This document shows positions 1 to 7,379 of a stretch of 20,327 nt of DNA, in pieces (positions within the stretch are counted from its first letter, which is position 1; each line of letters starts with the position of its first letter). A model generated the notes under the pieces. That model searched no databases. It saw only the letters and a list, made by a program, of their open reading frames with translations, and had not been told where the DNA came from. This DNA comes from a virus. Made by a program: the position numbers and the translations under genes. The stretch is from IMG/VR virus record IMGVR_UViG_3300021962_000827, positions 1 through 20,327 of that record; one strand, given 5' to 3'.

Positions 1-1
1 A

Positions 2-334
2 AACTGGGAAGGTGTATCAAAGAAAATGTTAGGTCCTGTAGCACACTTAGATGACTGTAATTTAAATCATTATAATCTACAATTAAGTATTTATATGTAT
101 ATTATACTGAAGCATAATCCTAATTTAAAACCAGGTAAGTTAATTATTCATCACATAAGTTTTGAAGAAGAAGAAGAAACAGATGAATTTGGATATCCAA
201 TAACTAAGTTATCTGATCAAGGTGAACCTATCATTAGAGACATTGAGATATATGAAATGCCTTATTTAAAAACTGAGGTAATGGCAGTACTCAAATGGTA
301 TGAAACTAATAAGGATAAAGTAAAGAAAAAATAA
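2..334 (+). CDS. PD-(D/E)XK-type nuclease, C-terminal part (5' truncated)
   Basis: The frame is open from base 2, so the first ATG at 26 is internal and the real start lies before the window; 110 residues are visible. The segment LDDCNLNHYNLQLSIYMY (fragment residues 16-33) carries a Q27-x3-Y31 motif inside an amphipathic helix, as in RecB/AddB/Cas4-like PD-(D/E)XK nucleases, where this QxxxY motif follows the catalytic D and E-x-K strands. Those catalytic residues would lie upstream and cannot be checked. A strand then follows (KPGKLIIHH), an acidic loop (EEEEETDEF) and a basic C-terminus (KDKVKKK). Such nucleases act in recombination or DNA end processing. The gene shares one base with the next (TAATG), suggesting translational coupling to the packaging genes. 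The family call is moderately sure; the cellular role is inference. Confidence 0.6.
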   Translation, partial: NWEGVSKKMLGPVAHLDDCNLNHYNLQLSIYMYIILKHNPNLKPGKLIIHHISFEEEEETDEFGYPITKLSDQGEPIIRDIEIYEMPYLKTEVMAVLKWYETNKDKVKKK

Positions 335-849
335 TGATAAAATTATTTGACATAGAAAATGGCACAGTTATACCTACAGAACATTGTCATGCATTAAAAG
401 ATTTAAAGATCATAATGGATTGTTATCCAGAAGATTATCATAATGTGTATGCATATCTGTTCTATATGACCTGCCCAAATCCAGATCTTAATCCTTTTTT
501 TGATACACAAGAACATGAAAAAGAAGAACTTATTATTTCGCAGTTGTCTGTTACTTTTAGTTTGGAAGATGACGTTATCATTAAGGCTAAGCAATTTTGT
601 GAAAAGTTGTATCAGACTCCTACATTTCGTGCGTACATGGGTATCAAAACTATGTTAGATAAACTAGCTACCTATATGGAAACTAGTGAGATCACTGCTG
701 GTAGAGATGGTAATATTAACTCTATTGTTAATGCTGCTGCAAAATTTGAACAGATAAGACTCTCATTTAGAGGTGCTTATAAAGACTTGATGGAAGAACA
801 AAAATCTTCTGTAAGAGGTGGACAAAATTTAGGATATGATCAAATGTAA
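334..849 (+). CDS. Conserved phage protein, candidate small terminase subunit
   Basis: A 171-residue protein whose ATG overlaps the previous stop by one base. It looks mostly alpha-helical after an aromatic N-terminal part (YHNVYAYLFYMTCPNPDLNP, residues 36-55). The C-terminal half contains GRDGNINSIVNAAAKFEQIR, a polar helical stretch, then an EEQKSSVRGG segment and a short tail. No enzymatic motif or helix-turn-helix is obvious. It is placed two genes before the terminase large subunit, has a fitting size, and no other small terminase is visible, so it is the best candidate for the DNA-recognising small subunit. That role rests on position only. The sequence style is familiar from large Bacteroidota phages, but I cannot name a family. 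It could equally be a packaging-associated protein of unknown role. Confidence 0.4.
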   Translation: MIKLFDIENGTVIPTEHCHALKDLKIIMDCYPEDYHNVYAYLFYMTCPNPDLNPFFDTQEHEKEELIISQLSVTFSLEDDVIIKAKQFCEKLYQTPTFRAYMGIKTMLDKLATYMETSEITAGRDGNINSIVNAAAKFEQIRLSFRGAYKDLMEEQKSSVRGGQNLGYDQM

Positions 850-851
850 TT

Positions 852-1043
852 ATGCAAGAACTTAAAAATTTATATAACTGGTTATTTCATTATAACAGTC
901 ATACAGAAGAATGGACAGCTTTCCATAGAGAAGATCATTCTGCATACTGGAATGGTACAGAAGCTAAACATAGAATGTACAGAGATAAGTCATTTACTGA
1001 TCTTATATTTCAACTACATAAGTTTGAATTAAATAAAGAATAA
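852..1043 (+). CDS. Small aromatic-rich phage protein, unknown
   Basis: A 63-residue protein that starts 2 bases after the preceding stop and shares one base with the TerL start (TAATG). It is rich in Trp, Tyr, Phe and His (YNWLFHYNSHTEEWTAFHRE, residues 8-27, then YW at 32-33), an arrangement that looks like a small two- or three-stranded sheet followed by a helix (SFTDLIFQLHKFEL). The tight spacing on both sides argues that it is translated together with the packaging genes. I recall similar small W/Y-rich proteins in Bacteroidota phages but cannot give a function. No signal peptide or membrane segment is visible. Confidence 0.65.
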   Translation: MQELKNLYNWLFHYNSHTEEWTAFHREDHSAYWNGTEAKHRMYRDKSFTDLIFQLHKFELNKE

Positions 1044-3247
1044 TGTATATATCTGTACCTACATATGATGACACCTTAGATTTGTGGTCACATACTGATT
1101 TTGAAACAAGAGAGGATTTTGTTGAGTTCATGTGGTCTGTGTTTAAAGAACCAGGCAAATATGAGTTTGATGAGACCTCTTTAAAGTTTAATGAACAGGC
1201 AAAGCTTTTTGAAAAAAATAACAAAGTATATTGTTATGCTCCAATGCGTTCTAAAGATTTTACAACATATTGGGATACAGAAAAAGACAAATGTAGAAAG
1301 GGAGTTATTTTTAAAAATGCTAAGAATACTTGGTATTTACCACGCGATTATTACATGTGGTTAAATTTTCTTCCTATCTACAATAAAGAGATATCTAAGT
1401 TTGGATTTGCTGATGTTAGAGATGCACAATATCATATGGCATTATATGAAGAACTTGGAAAGCATACATATAAGCATGCTGCAATATTAAAGAAACGTCA
1501 GATAGCATCTAGTTATTATCATGGTGCTAAAATGATTAATTACTTCTGGTTTGAAGAAGGTAGTATTAATAAGATTGCAGGATCTTTAAAAGATTATATT
1601 GGTGAGAAAGGTACTTGGCGTTTTTTGGAAGAATATAGAAACTTCCTTAATAGTTATACAGCTTGGTATAGACCCTGTACTCCTGACAAGATCTTCAACT
1701 GGGAACAAAAGATTGAGATCAACCAAGGAGGTAGAAAGAGAGATATAGGACTGAAGTCAGTGATTACAGGACTTATATTAGACAAAGATCCTACAAATGG
1801 TGTTGGGGGTCCATGTACTTTTTTCTTTCATGAGGAGGCAGGTATTGCACCTAAAATGAATCAGACGATTGAGTACCTCTTACCAGCAATGAAGTCTGGT
1901 ATGATTTATACAGGACAGTTTGTTGCTGCAGGATCTGTAGGAGATCTTGATCAATGTGAACCTTTGCGTAAGATGTTAGAGAATCCTGAAAGTAAAGATG
2001 TACTTGCAGTAGAAACAAATCTTATAGATAAGACAGGTCAGATTGGAATGAGAGGATTATTTATTCCTGAGCAGTGGTCAATGAAACCTTGTATAGATGA
2101 TTATGGTAACTCTCAGGTAGATAAGGCATTAGAAATGATTCTTGAAGAAAGACTTGTTTGGAAAAAAACATTAGATCCTGAAGATTACCAATTGCGTATA
2201 TCTCAGAAACCTATTAACATTGAAGAAGCATTTGCAAGTAGAAAAGTAGCTAAATTTAATCCAGGATTAGTTACAGCACAAATGCGTAGAATAGAAGATA
2301 ATACTTACTACAAAGAATTTTTAGAATTATCTAGAAAAGAAACTGGTGAAATTACAGCTAAAAATTCTGGAAGAATTCCTATACATGACTTTCCTATATC
2401 AGCAAAAACTGAAGATAAAGAAGGTGTATTAGTAGTTTGGGAAAGACCTTGTAAAGATCCTCAGTTTGGACAGTATTATGCATCTATTGACCCTGTTGCT
2501 GAAGGAAAGACAACTACCTCAGACTCATTGTGTTCCATATATGTATATAAGACTTCTCAAGAAATTACAAAACATAAATCTGATGGTACAATAGAATCTT
2601 ATATAGAAAGAGATAAAATTGTAGCTGCATGGTGTGGTAGGTTTAATGACCTTAATAAAACACATGAAAGACTAGAACTGATAATAGAATGGTACAATGC
2701 ATGGACTGTTGTTGAAAATAACATATCTTTGTTTATTCAATACATGATTGCTAAACGTAAACAAAAGTACTTGGTACCTAAAACTCAGATATTATTTCTT
2801 AAAGAATTACAAAGTAATGCAAATGTATTCCAAGAATATGGTTGGAGAAATACAGGTGTATTATTTAAAACAAACTTGATTTCATATGCACAACAATTTT
2901 TAGAAGAAGAGTTGGATCATGAAACAAAACCTGATGGTACTATTGTAAAAACTACCTATGGTGTTGAGCGTATTCCTGATATAATGTTGCTAAAAGAAAT
3001 GCAAGCATATAGAGATGGACTGAATGTGGATAGACTTGTAGCATTTTGTGCTATGGTAGCATTTGCAAAAGTTCAAGAATCTAATAGAGGATACACTAAA
3101 CGTACTGAAAGAGAAGATGATAATTTGCAAAAATCAAATAATTATGCTAAATTAAAAGTGAGTCCTTTTCGTCATATTGGAAGTAGTAATCATACTAATA
3201 CTTCAAGTATGAGAAAACCACGTAATCCATTTAAAAACTTGAAATAA
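1043..3247 (+). CDS. terL: Terminase large subunit (TerL): packaging ATPase and nuclease
   Basis: This 734-residue protein powers DNA translocation into the prohead and cuts the concatemer. An N-terminal region of about 145 residues precedes the ATPase domain. The position expected for Walker A is KKRQIASS (150-157), an atypical P-loop with lysines at its front and Ala-Ser in place of Gly-Lys. Walker B with the catalytic acid is CTFFFHEEAG (258-267; E264/E265). The nuclease domain (RNase H-like fold) shows YYASIDPVAEG with D483, VVENN with E558, and ERIPD with D646, a set of three acids suited to metal binding. The length is greater than many TerLs (about 500-600) but suits large Bacteroidota phages. 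The C-terminus is basic. The start overlaps the preceding stop by one base, and the portal gene begins 9 bases after the stop. The function is very sure. Confidence 0.95.
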   Translation: MYISVPTYDDTLDLWSHTDFETREDFVEFMWSVFKEPGKYEFDETSLKFNEQAKLFEKNNKVYCYAPMRSKDFTTYWDTEKDKCRKGVIFKNAKNTWYLPRDYYMWLNFLPIYNKEISKFGFADVRDAQYHMALYEELGKHTYKHAAILKKRQIASSYYHGAKMINYFWFEEGSINKIAGSLKDYIGEKGTWRFLEEYRNFLNSYTAWYRPCTPDKIFNWEQKIEINQGGRKRDIGLKSVITGLILDKDPTNGVGGPCTFFFHEEAGIAPKMNQTIEYLLPAMKSGMIYTGQFVAAGSVGDLDQCEPLRKMLENPESKDVLAVETNLIDKTGQIGMRGLFIPEQWSMKPCIDDYGNSQVDKALEMILEERLVWKKTLDPEDYQLRISQKPINIEEAFASRKVAKFNPGLVTAQMRRIEDNTYYKEFLELSRKETGEITAKNSGRIPIHDFPISAKTEDKEGVLVVWERPCKDPQFGQYYASIDPVAEGKTTTSDSLCSIYVYKTSQEITKHKSDGTIESYIERDKIVAAWCGRFNDLNKTHERLELIIEWYNAWTVVENNISLFIQYMIAKRKQKYLVPKTQILFLKELQSNANVFQEYGWRNTGVLFKTNLISYAQQFLEEELDHETKPDGTIVKTTYGVERIPDIMLLKEMQAYRDGLNVDRLVAFCAMVAFAKVQESNRGYTKRTEREDDNLQKSNNYAKLKVSPFRHIGSSNHTNTSSMRKPRNPFKNLK

Positions 3248-3256
3248 ATATAGATC

Positions 3257-5992
3257 ATGCCAAAATTATATAATGCACTACAGCTTAAAGGTGGAGCAAC
3301 CACAGAATATAATAGAATGGGTACACTTACCCAACCTATACAATTTTTGTTAGCTTCACAAAAGAATGAACAATGGGGTGCTTGGAATCTTGACTGGTTA
3401 GAGATGCAAGGTCTAAAACAAATTAGACGTAATGCAAGAAGACTGTTAAAGAATTATAAACTAGCTAATGGTATTATAGATAAGACAGATTATATTGTTG
3501 AAGAAGATAATGAATATGCTGAACTTATTGATACTCTTACAAAAGAAGATGTATCTGCATTTGAGTTAAAATTCTTTCCTATTATTCCTAATGTTATTAA
3601 TATTCTTACAGGAGAATTTGCTAAAAGAAATGATAAGATTACTTATAGAGCAGTAGATGATACTTCATTTAATGAGATGCTTGATAAAAAGCGTGGTATG
3701 ATTGAAGAAACTTTAGTGTCATATGGTGAACAGATGATGCAACAGACTATTGACAGTATGGGATTAAATCCTAAAGATCCTGAACAAGCTCAAAAAGCTC
3801 AAGAAATGATGTCGCCTGAAAGCATTAAATCATTACCTCAGATTGAAGAATTCTTTAAAAAAGATTATAGATCTATGGTAGAACAATGGGCAGGTCATCA
3901 ACATGCTGTTGATTCTGAAAGATTCTATATGAAAGAACTTGAGAATATGGCATTTAGAGATATGCTTATTACTGATAGAGAGTTCTGGCATTTTAAATTA
4001 AATGAAGATGATTTTGATTTAGAAGTATGGAACCCTGTTCTTACATTCTATCATAAATCTCCTGAAGCTAGATATGTATCTCAATCTAACTGGGTAGGAA
4101 GAGTAGACTTAATGACTATATCTGACATTATAGATAGATATGGTTACTTAATGGATAAAGATCAAATGCAACAACTTGAAGCAATTTATCCTGTAAAATC
4201 TGCAGGTTATGCTTTACCAGGTGTGCAAAATGATGGATCATTTTATGATTCTACAAGATCTCATGATTGGAATGTTGAAGGACCTTCATTAGGTATGAGA
4301 CAATTTCTTGCACATAAAGATGCTGTACTTAATACTGGAGATGATATTATATATAGAATCCTAAATGAGTCTGAAGATTTGATGGACTTTAGTAATTATT
4401 CTTTGTTACGTGTAACAACAGCTTACTGGAAATCTCAAAGAATGCTTGGACATCTTACTAAGATTGATGAAGAAGGTATGACACATCAGACTATTGTAGA
4501 TGAAAATTATAAAGTAACTGAAAAACCTATATATGATAATACTGTTATAAAAGGTAAAACAAAAGATACTCTTATATTTGGAGATCATATAGATTGGATA
4601 TGGATTAACCAAGTATGGGGTGGTGTTAAGATTGGTCCTAATAGACCATCATTCTATGGTAACAATGATAACATGGGATTCAAACCTTTATACTTAAATG
4701 TTGAACCACTTAAGTTTCAATTTAAAGGTGACAGTACTTTATATGGTTGTAAACTTCCTGTTGAAGGATCTATATTCCATGATAGAAATACTACATCAAG
4801 AGCATTAGTAGACAAGATGAAACCTTTTCAAATTGGATACAATCTTACTAATAATCAGATTTCAGATATACTAGTAGATGAGTTAGGTACAGTTATTATG
4901 CTGGATCAGAACTCTTTACCACGTCACTCTATGGGTGAAGACTGGGGTAAAAACAATTTAGCAAAAGCATATGTGGCAATGAAAGATTTCCAAATGCTTC
5001 CTTTAGATACATCTATTACAAATACTGAGAATGCATTAAACTTCCAACATTATCAAGTTCTTAACTTAGAACAAACACAAAGATTAATGTCAAGAATACA
5101 GTTGTCTAATTATTTTAAACAACAAGCTTTTGAAGTTATAGGTATTACTCCTCAACGTATGGGTCAGACTTTAAGTCAAGAAACTGCTACAGGAGTTGAA
5201 CAAGCACTTAATGCAAGTTATTCTCAAACAGAAATGTACTTTGTAAATCACTCAGAATACTTAATGCCTAGAGTACATCAGATGCGTACAGACTTAGCTC
5301 AATACTATCATAGTACTAAACCTAGTGTAAGATTACAATATATTACATCTCTTGATGAAAAGATTAATTTTGAGATGAATGGTACAGATTTATTATCAAG
5401 AGAATTAAATGTATTTACTTCTACTAAGGTAAACCAACGTGACATTACAGAAAAAATAAGATCTCTTGCATTATCTAATAACACTGCAGGTGCATCTATA
5501 TATGATTTAGGTAATCTTATTAAAGCAGATTCTCTTGCAGAAATTACACATACTCTTAAAGCAATTGAAGAGAAAGTTAATAAACAACGTCAAGAAGAAC
5601 AACAAGCTCAACAACAAACAGTTCAGATGCAAGAACAAGCTGAAACAGAAAGACAAGAATCTAAACAAAGATTTGATGCTCAAGAGAATGCACTTGATAG
5701 AGAATCTAATGAGCGTATTGCTGAAACTAGAGGAGCTGTTGCTGCAGGTGGTCAAGATTTTAACACAAATAATCAATCAGATTACATTGACACATTAGAA
5801 TATCTAGATAAGAAAAATATTAATAATCAAAATATTAATTTTAAGAAACAACAAGAAATTAATAAACAAGCAAACACAGAAGTTGCTAATAATCTAAAAC
5901 GTCAAGAATTACAAACAAGAGAGAATATTGCTAACAAGCAGGTTCAAATTGCAATGACAAACAAAAACAAATATGACAAAAAGAAGTCATAG
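3257..5992 (+). CDS. Portal protein
   Basis: This 911-residue protein directly follows TerL and precedes the scaffold and capsid genes, the standard portal position. Portals form the dodecameric ring through which TerL pumps DNA. Features include an N-terminal Trp-rich entry (WGAWNLDWLE), a helical core with NVINILTGEFAKRNDKITYR (about 114-133), and GITPQRMGQTLSQETATGVE (629-648), a segment typical of the long wing/stem part of portals in this phage group. From about residue 757 to 911 the chain is almost entirely charged and Gln/Asn-rich (for example RQEEQQAQQQTVQMQEQAET), predicted to be a long coiled coil, comparable to the C-terminal barrel that projects into the head in P22-like phages. 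The length is above the usual 500-750, mainly because of this tail and an insertion-rich core. The call is sure from order, size and motif style. Confidence 0.9.
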   Translation: MPKLYNALQLKGGATTEYNRMGTLTQPIQFLLASQKNEQWGAWNLDWLEMQGLKQIRRNARRLLKNYKLANGIIDKTDYIVEEDNEYAELIDTLTKEDVSAFELKFFPIIPNVINILTGEFAKRNDKITYRAVDDTSFNEMLDKKRGMIEETLVSYGEQMMQQTIDSMGLNPKDPEQAQKAQEMMSPESIKSLPQIEEFFKKDYRSMVEQWAGHQHAVDSERFYMKELENMAFRDMLITDREFWHFKLNEDDFDLEVWNPVLTFYHKSPEARYVSQSNWVGRVDLMTISDIIDRYGYLMDKDQMQQLEAIYPVKSAGYALPGVQNDGSFYDSTRSHDWNVEGPSLGMRQFLAHKDAVLNTGDDIIYRILNESEDLMDFSNYSLLRVTTAYWKSQRMLGHLTKIDEEGMTHQTIVDENYKVTEKPIYDNTVIKGKTKDTLIFGDHIDWIWINQVWGGVKIGPNRPSFYGNNDNMGFKPLYLNVEPLKFQFKGDSTLYGCKLPVEGSIFHDRNTTSRALVDKMKPFQIGYNLTNNQISDILVDELGTVIMLDQNSLPRHSMGEDWGKNNLAKAYVAMKDFQMLPLDTSITNTENALNFQHYQVLNLEQTQRLMSRIQLSNYFKQQAFEVIGITPQRMGQTLSQETATGVEQALNASYSQTEMYFVNHSEYLMPRVHQMRTDLAQYYHSTKPSVRLQYITSLDEKINFEMNGTDLLSRELNVFTSTKVNQRDITEKIRSLALSNNTAGASIYDLGNLIKADSLAEITHTLKAIEEKVNKQRQEEQQAQQQTVQMQEQAETERQESKQRFDAQENALDRESNERIAETRGAVAAGGQDFNTNNQSDYIDTLEYLDKKNINNQNINFKKQQEINKQANTEVANNLKRQELQTRENIANKQVQIAMTNKNKYDKKKS

Positions 5993-6034
5993 CGTTATAG
6001 TGTCAGAAATGTAAAAATAAATATTGCACCATAT

Positions 6035-6051
6035 TAAATCTTTAAGATTTA
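6035..6051. repeat. 17-bp perfect palindrome in the portal-scaffold spacer
   Basis: TAAATCTT-T-AAGATTTA is an inverted repeat with 8-bp arms and a single central base. It lies in the 109-base spacer 5993-6101, one of the longest gaps in the head module. It could be an operator for a dimeric regulator or part of a promoter for the scaffold and capsid genes. It is too short-looped to be a useful RNA hairpin and has no T-run behind it. I see no clear Bacteroidota -33/-7 promoter pair (TTG...TAnnTTTG) around it, so the function is open. Confidence 0.4.
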
Positions 6052-6101
6052 TTTGGTAGATTATATATGAAGAAGAACAGAAAACAATTTAACACAAAAA
6101 C

Positions 6102-7355
6102 ATGAGTACAGAAAACAAATCGCAAGTAGAAGATGTTACTATAGATAATATAGATGACTTTTTACCAATGCCAGGAGCAGACAGTGTTGTAACTTCAGAT
6201 GAAGATGGTGATAAACCAAATTTATTTAGTCCAAACAGCAAACCAGTGAATCTTGATTTTTTAGATAAATCTGAAGATGATGAAGAAGATAAAGATGATG
6301 CTGATGCAGCTCTTGATGAATTAGATACTACTCTTAAAACAGGTGATGATCTTGATGAAGATGATGAACCTAAGAAAAAAGGTGGTAGATCAAAAACAGA
6401 TAAAAGTGGTTTAGTATCATTCTTGAAAAAAAGAATTGAGAACAATGAAATGTTTGCTTTTGATGACTATGATGAATCTAAACAATCACTTGATGATTAC
6501 TTAGGATCATTATCAGAAAAAGATGTAGAGGAATTGTGGACAGCTAATGTGGATAATTTGAAACAAGAAGTTGCTGCAAAAACTCCAAAAGAGTTCTTTG
6601 AAAGTTTACCTGAAGAATTACAATATGCTGCAGAGTATGTTGCTAAAGGTGGACAAGATTTGAAAGGTTTATTTAGAGCATTAGCTCATGTAGAAGAAGT
6701 TCGTGATTTAGATGTTAGAGAACCAGAACATCAAGAAATGATTGTTAGACAATATTTGCAAGCAACAGGTTTTGGTAATGGTGATCAAGAATTAATTGAA
6801 GATCAAATTCAAGAATGGGCAGAAGGTGGTAACTTATCTAAAAAAGCAAATCAGTTTAAACCAAAGTTAGATGATTTGCAAGAAGAAATGTTACAAGGTA
6901 AACTTGCACAACAAGAACATTTTAAACAACAACAACAGGCTAAAAAAGAAGCATACATGTCTAACATATATGAAACTTTAAAACCTGGGGAATTAAATGG
7001 TGTTAAGATTGATTCTAAAAGACAAAAAATGTTATGGGATGAACTTACAACTGTAAAGTATGAGAGCATCACAGGAAGACCTACAAACATGTTAGGTAAA
7101 CTTTTAGAAGATTATCAATTTGGTAAAGAACCAAGATATGATTTAATTGCTGAAACATTATGGTTACTTTCTGATCCAGAAGATTATAAAGAAAACATAA
7201 GAAAACAAGCTAAGAATGAAGTAGTGGCAGATACAGTCAGAAAACTTAAAACAGAAGAATCAAGAAAGATTTCTTCTTATACAAGAGATGAAGATGAAGA
7301 TATCAAACCTGCTTCTAGAAAGATTTCAAGACAAACAAATATATTTAAAAGATAA
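6102..7355 (+). CDS. Acidic scaffold-like head assembly protein
   Basis: A 417-residue protein sitting between portal and major capsid protein, where scaffolding proteins are normally coded. The N-terminal hundred residues are extremely acidic and low in complexity (about 56-90 are mainly D/E, for example EDDEEDKDDADAALDELD), followed by a KKKGGRSK basic patch. The middle is helical (FFESLPEELQYAAEYVAKGG; GLFRALAHVEEV), with a Gln-rich coil (HFKQQQQAKKEAYM). The C-terminus is basic (RKISRQTNIFKR), as in scaffolds that bind the inner capsid surface by a positively charged tail. No Ser/His protease motif is visible, and no separate head protease lies nearby. The A-rich leader before ATG 6102 has no Shine-Dalgarno sequence. 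The scaffold role is inferred from position and charge layout; an internal core protein is the main alternative. Confidence 0.65.
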   Translation: MSTENKSQVEDVTIDNIDDFLPMPGADSVVTSDEDGDKPNLFSPNSKPVNLDFLDKSEDDEEDKDDADAALDELDTTLKTGDDLDEDDEPKKKGGRSKTDKSGLVSFLKKRIENNEMFAFDDYDESKQSLDDYLGSLSEKDVEELWTANVDNLKQEVAAKTPKEFFESLPEELQYAAEYVAKGGQDLKGLFRALAHVEEVRDLDVREPEHQEMIVRQYLQATGFGNGDQELIEDQIQEWAEGGNLSKKANQFKPKLDDLQEEMLQGKLAQQEHFKQQQQAKKEAYMSNIYETLKPGELNGVKIDSKRQKMLWDELTTVKYESITGRPTNMLGKLLEDYQFGKEPRYDLIAETLWLLSDPEDYKENIRKQAKNEVVADTVRKLKTEESRKISSYTRDEDEDIKPASRKISRQTNIFKR

Positions 7356-7358
7356 CAT

Positions 7359-7374
7359 TAACCTTAATTAAATT
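7359..7374 (+). promoter_or_regulatory. Leader motif TAACCTTAATTAAATT before the capsid start
   Basis: This AT-rich element ends 5 bases before the ATG of the major capsid gene. It resembles the leader elements before the 558-residue structural gene and the zinc-ribbon gene (TAACC[CT]TTAAATATT). It may be a translation-enhancing leader of the A/T-rich type used by Bacteroidota in place of a Shine-Dalgarno sequence. The similarity is partial and the background is AT-rich, so the call is weak. Confidence 0.25.
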
Positions 7375-7379
7375 AAACA

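Noticed and set aside
403-1224. Minus-strand ORFs of 63-73 residues within the first genes
   Set aside because: They lie fully or mostly inside plus-strand genes, have odd composition (Ile/Phe/Ser-rich) and no recognisable domain; all convincing genes are on the + strand.
5507-5798. Overlapping frames on both strands within the portal C-terminal region
   Set aside because: Low-complexity Gln/Lys codons produce open frames by chance; the portal reading is continuous and coherent.
6089-6445. Minus-strand Ser-rich ORF opposite the acidic scaffold region
   Set aside because: It is the complement of GAT/GAA-rich acidic codons, which gives Ser/Phe runs; no independent start context.
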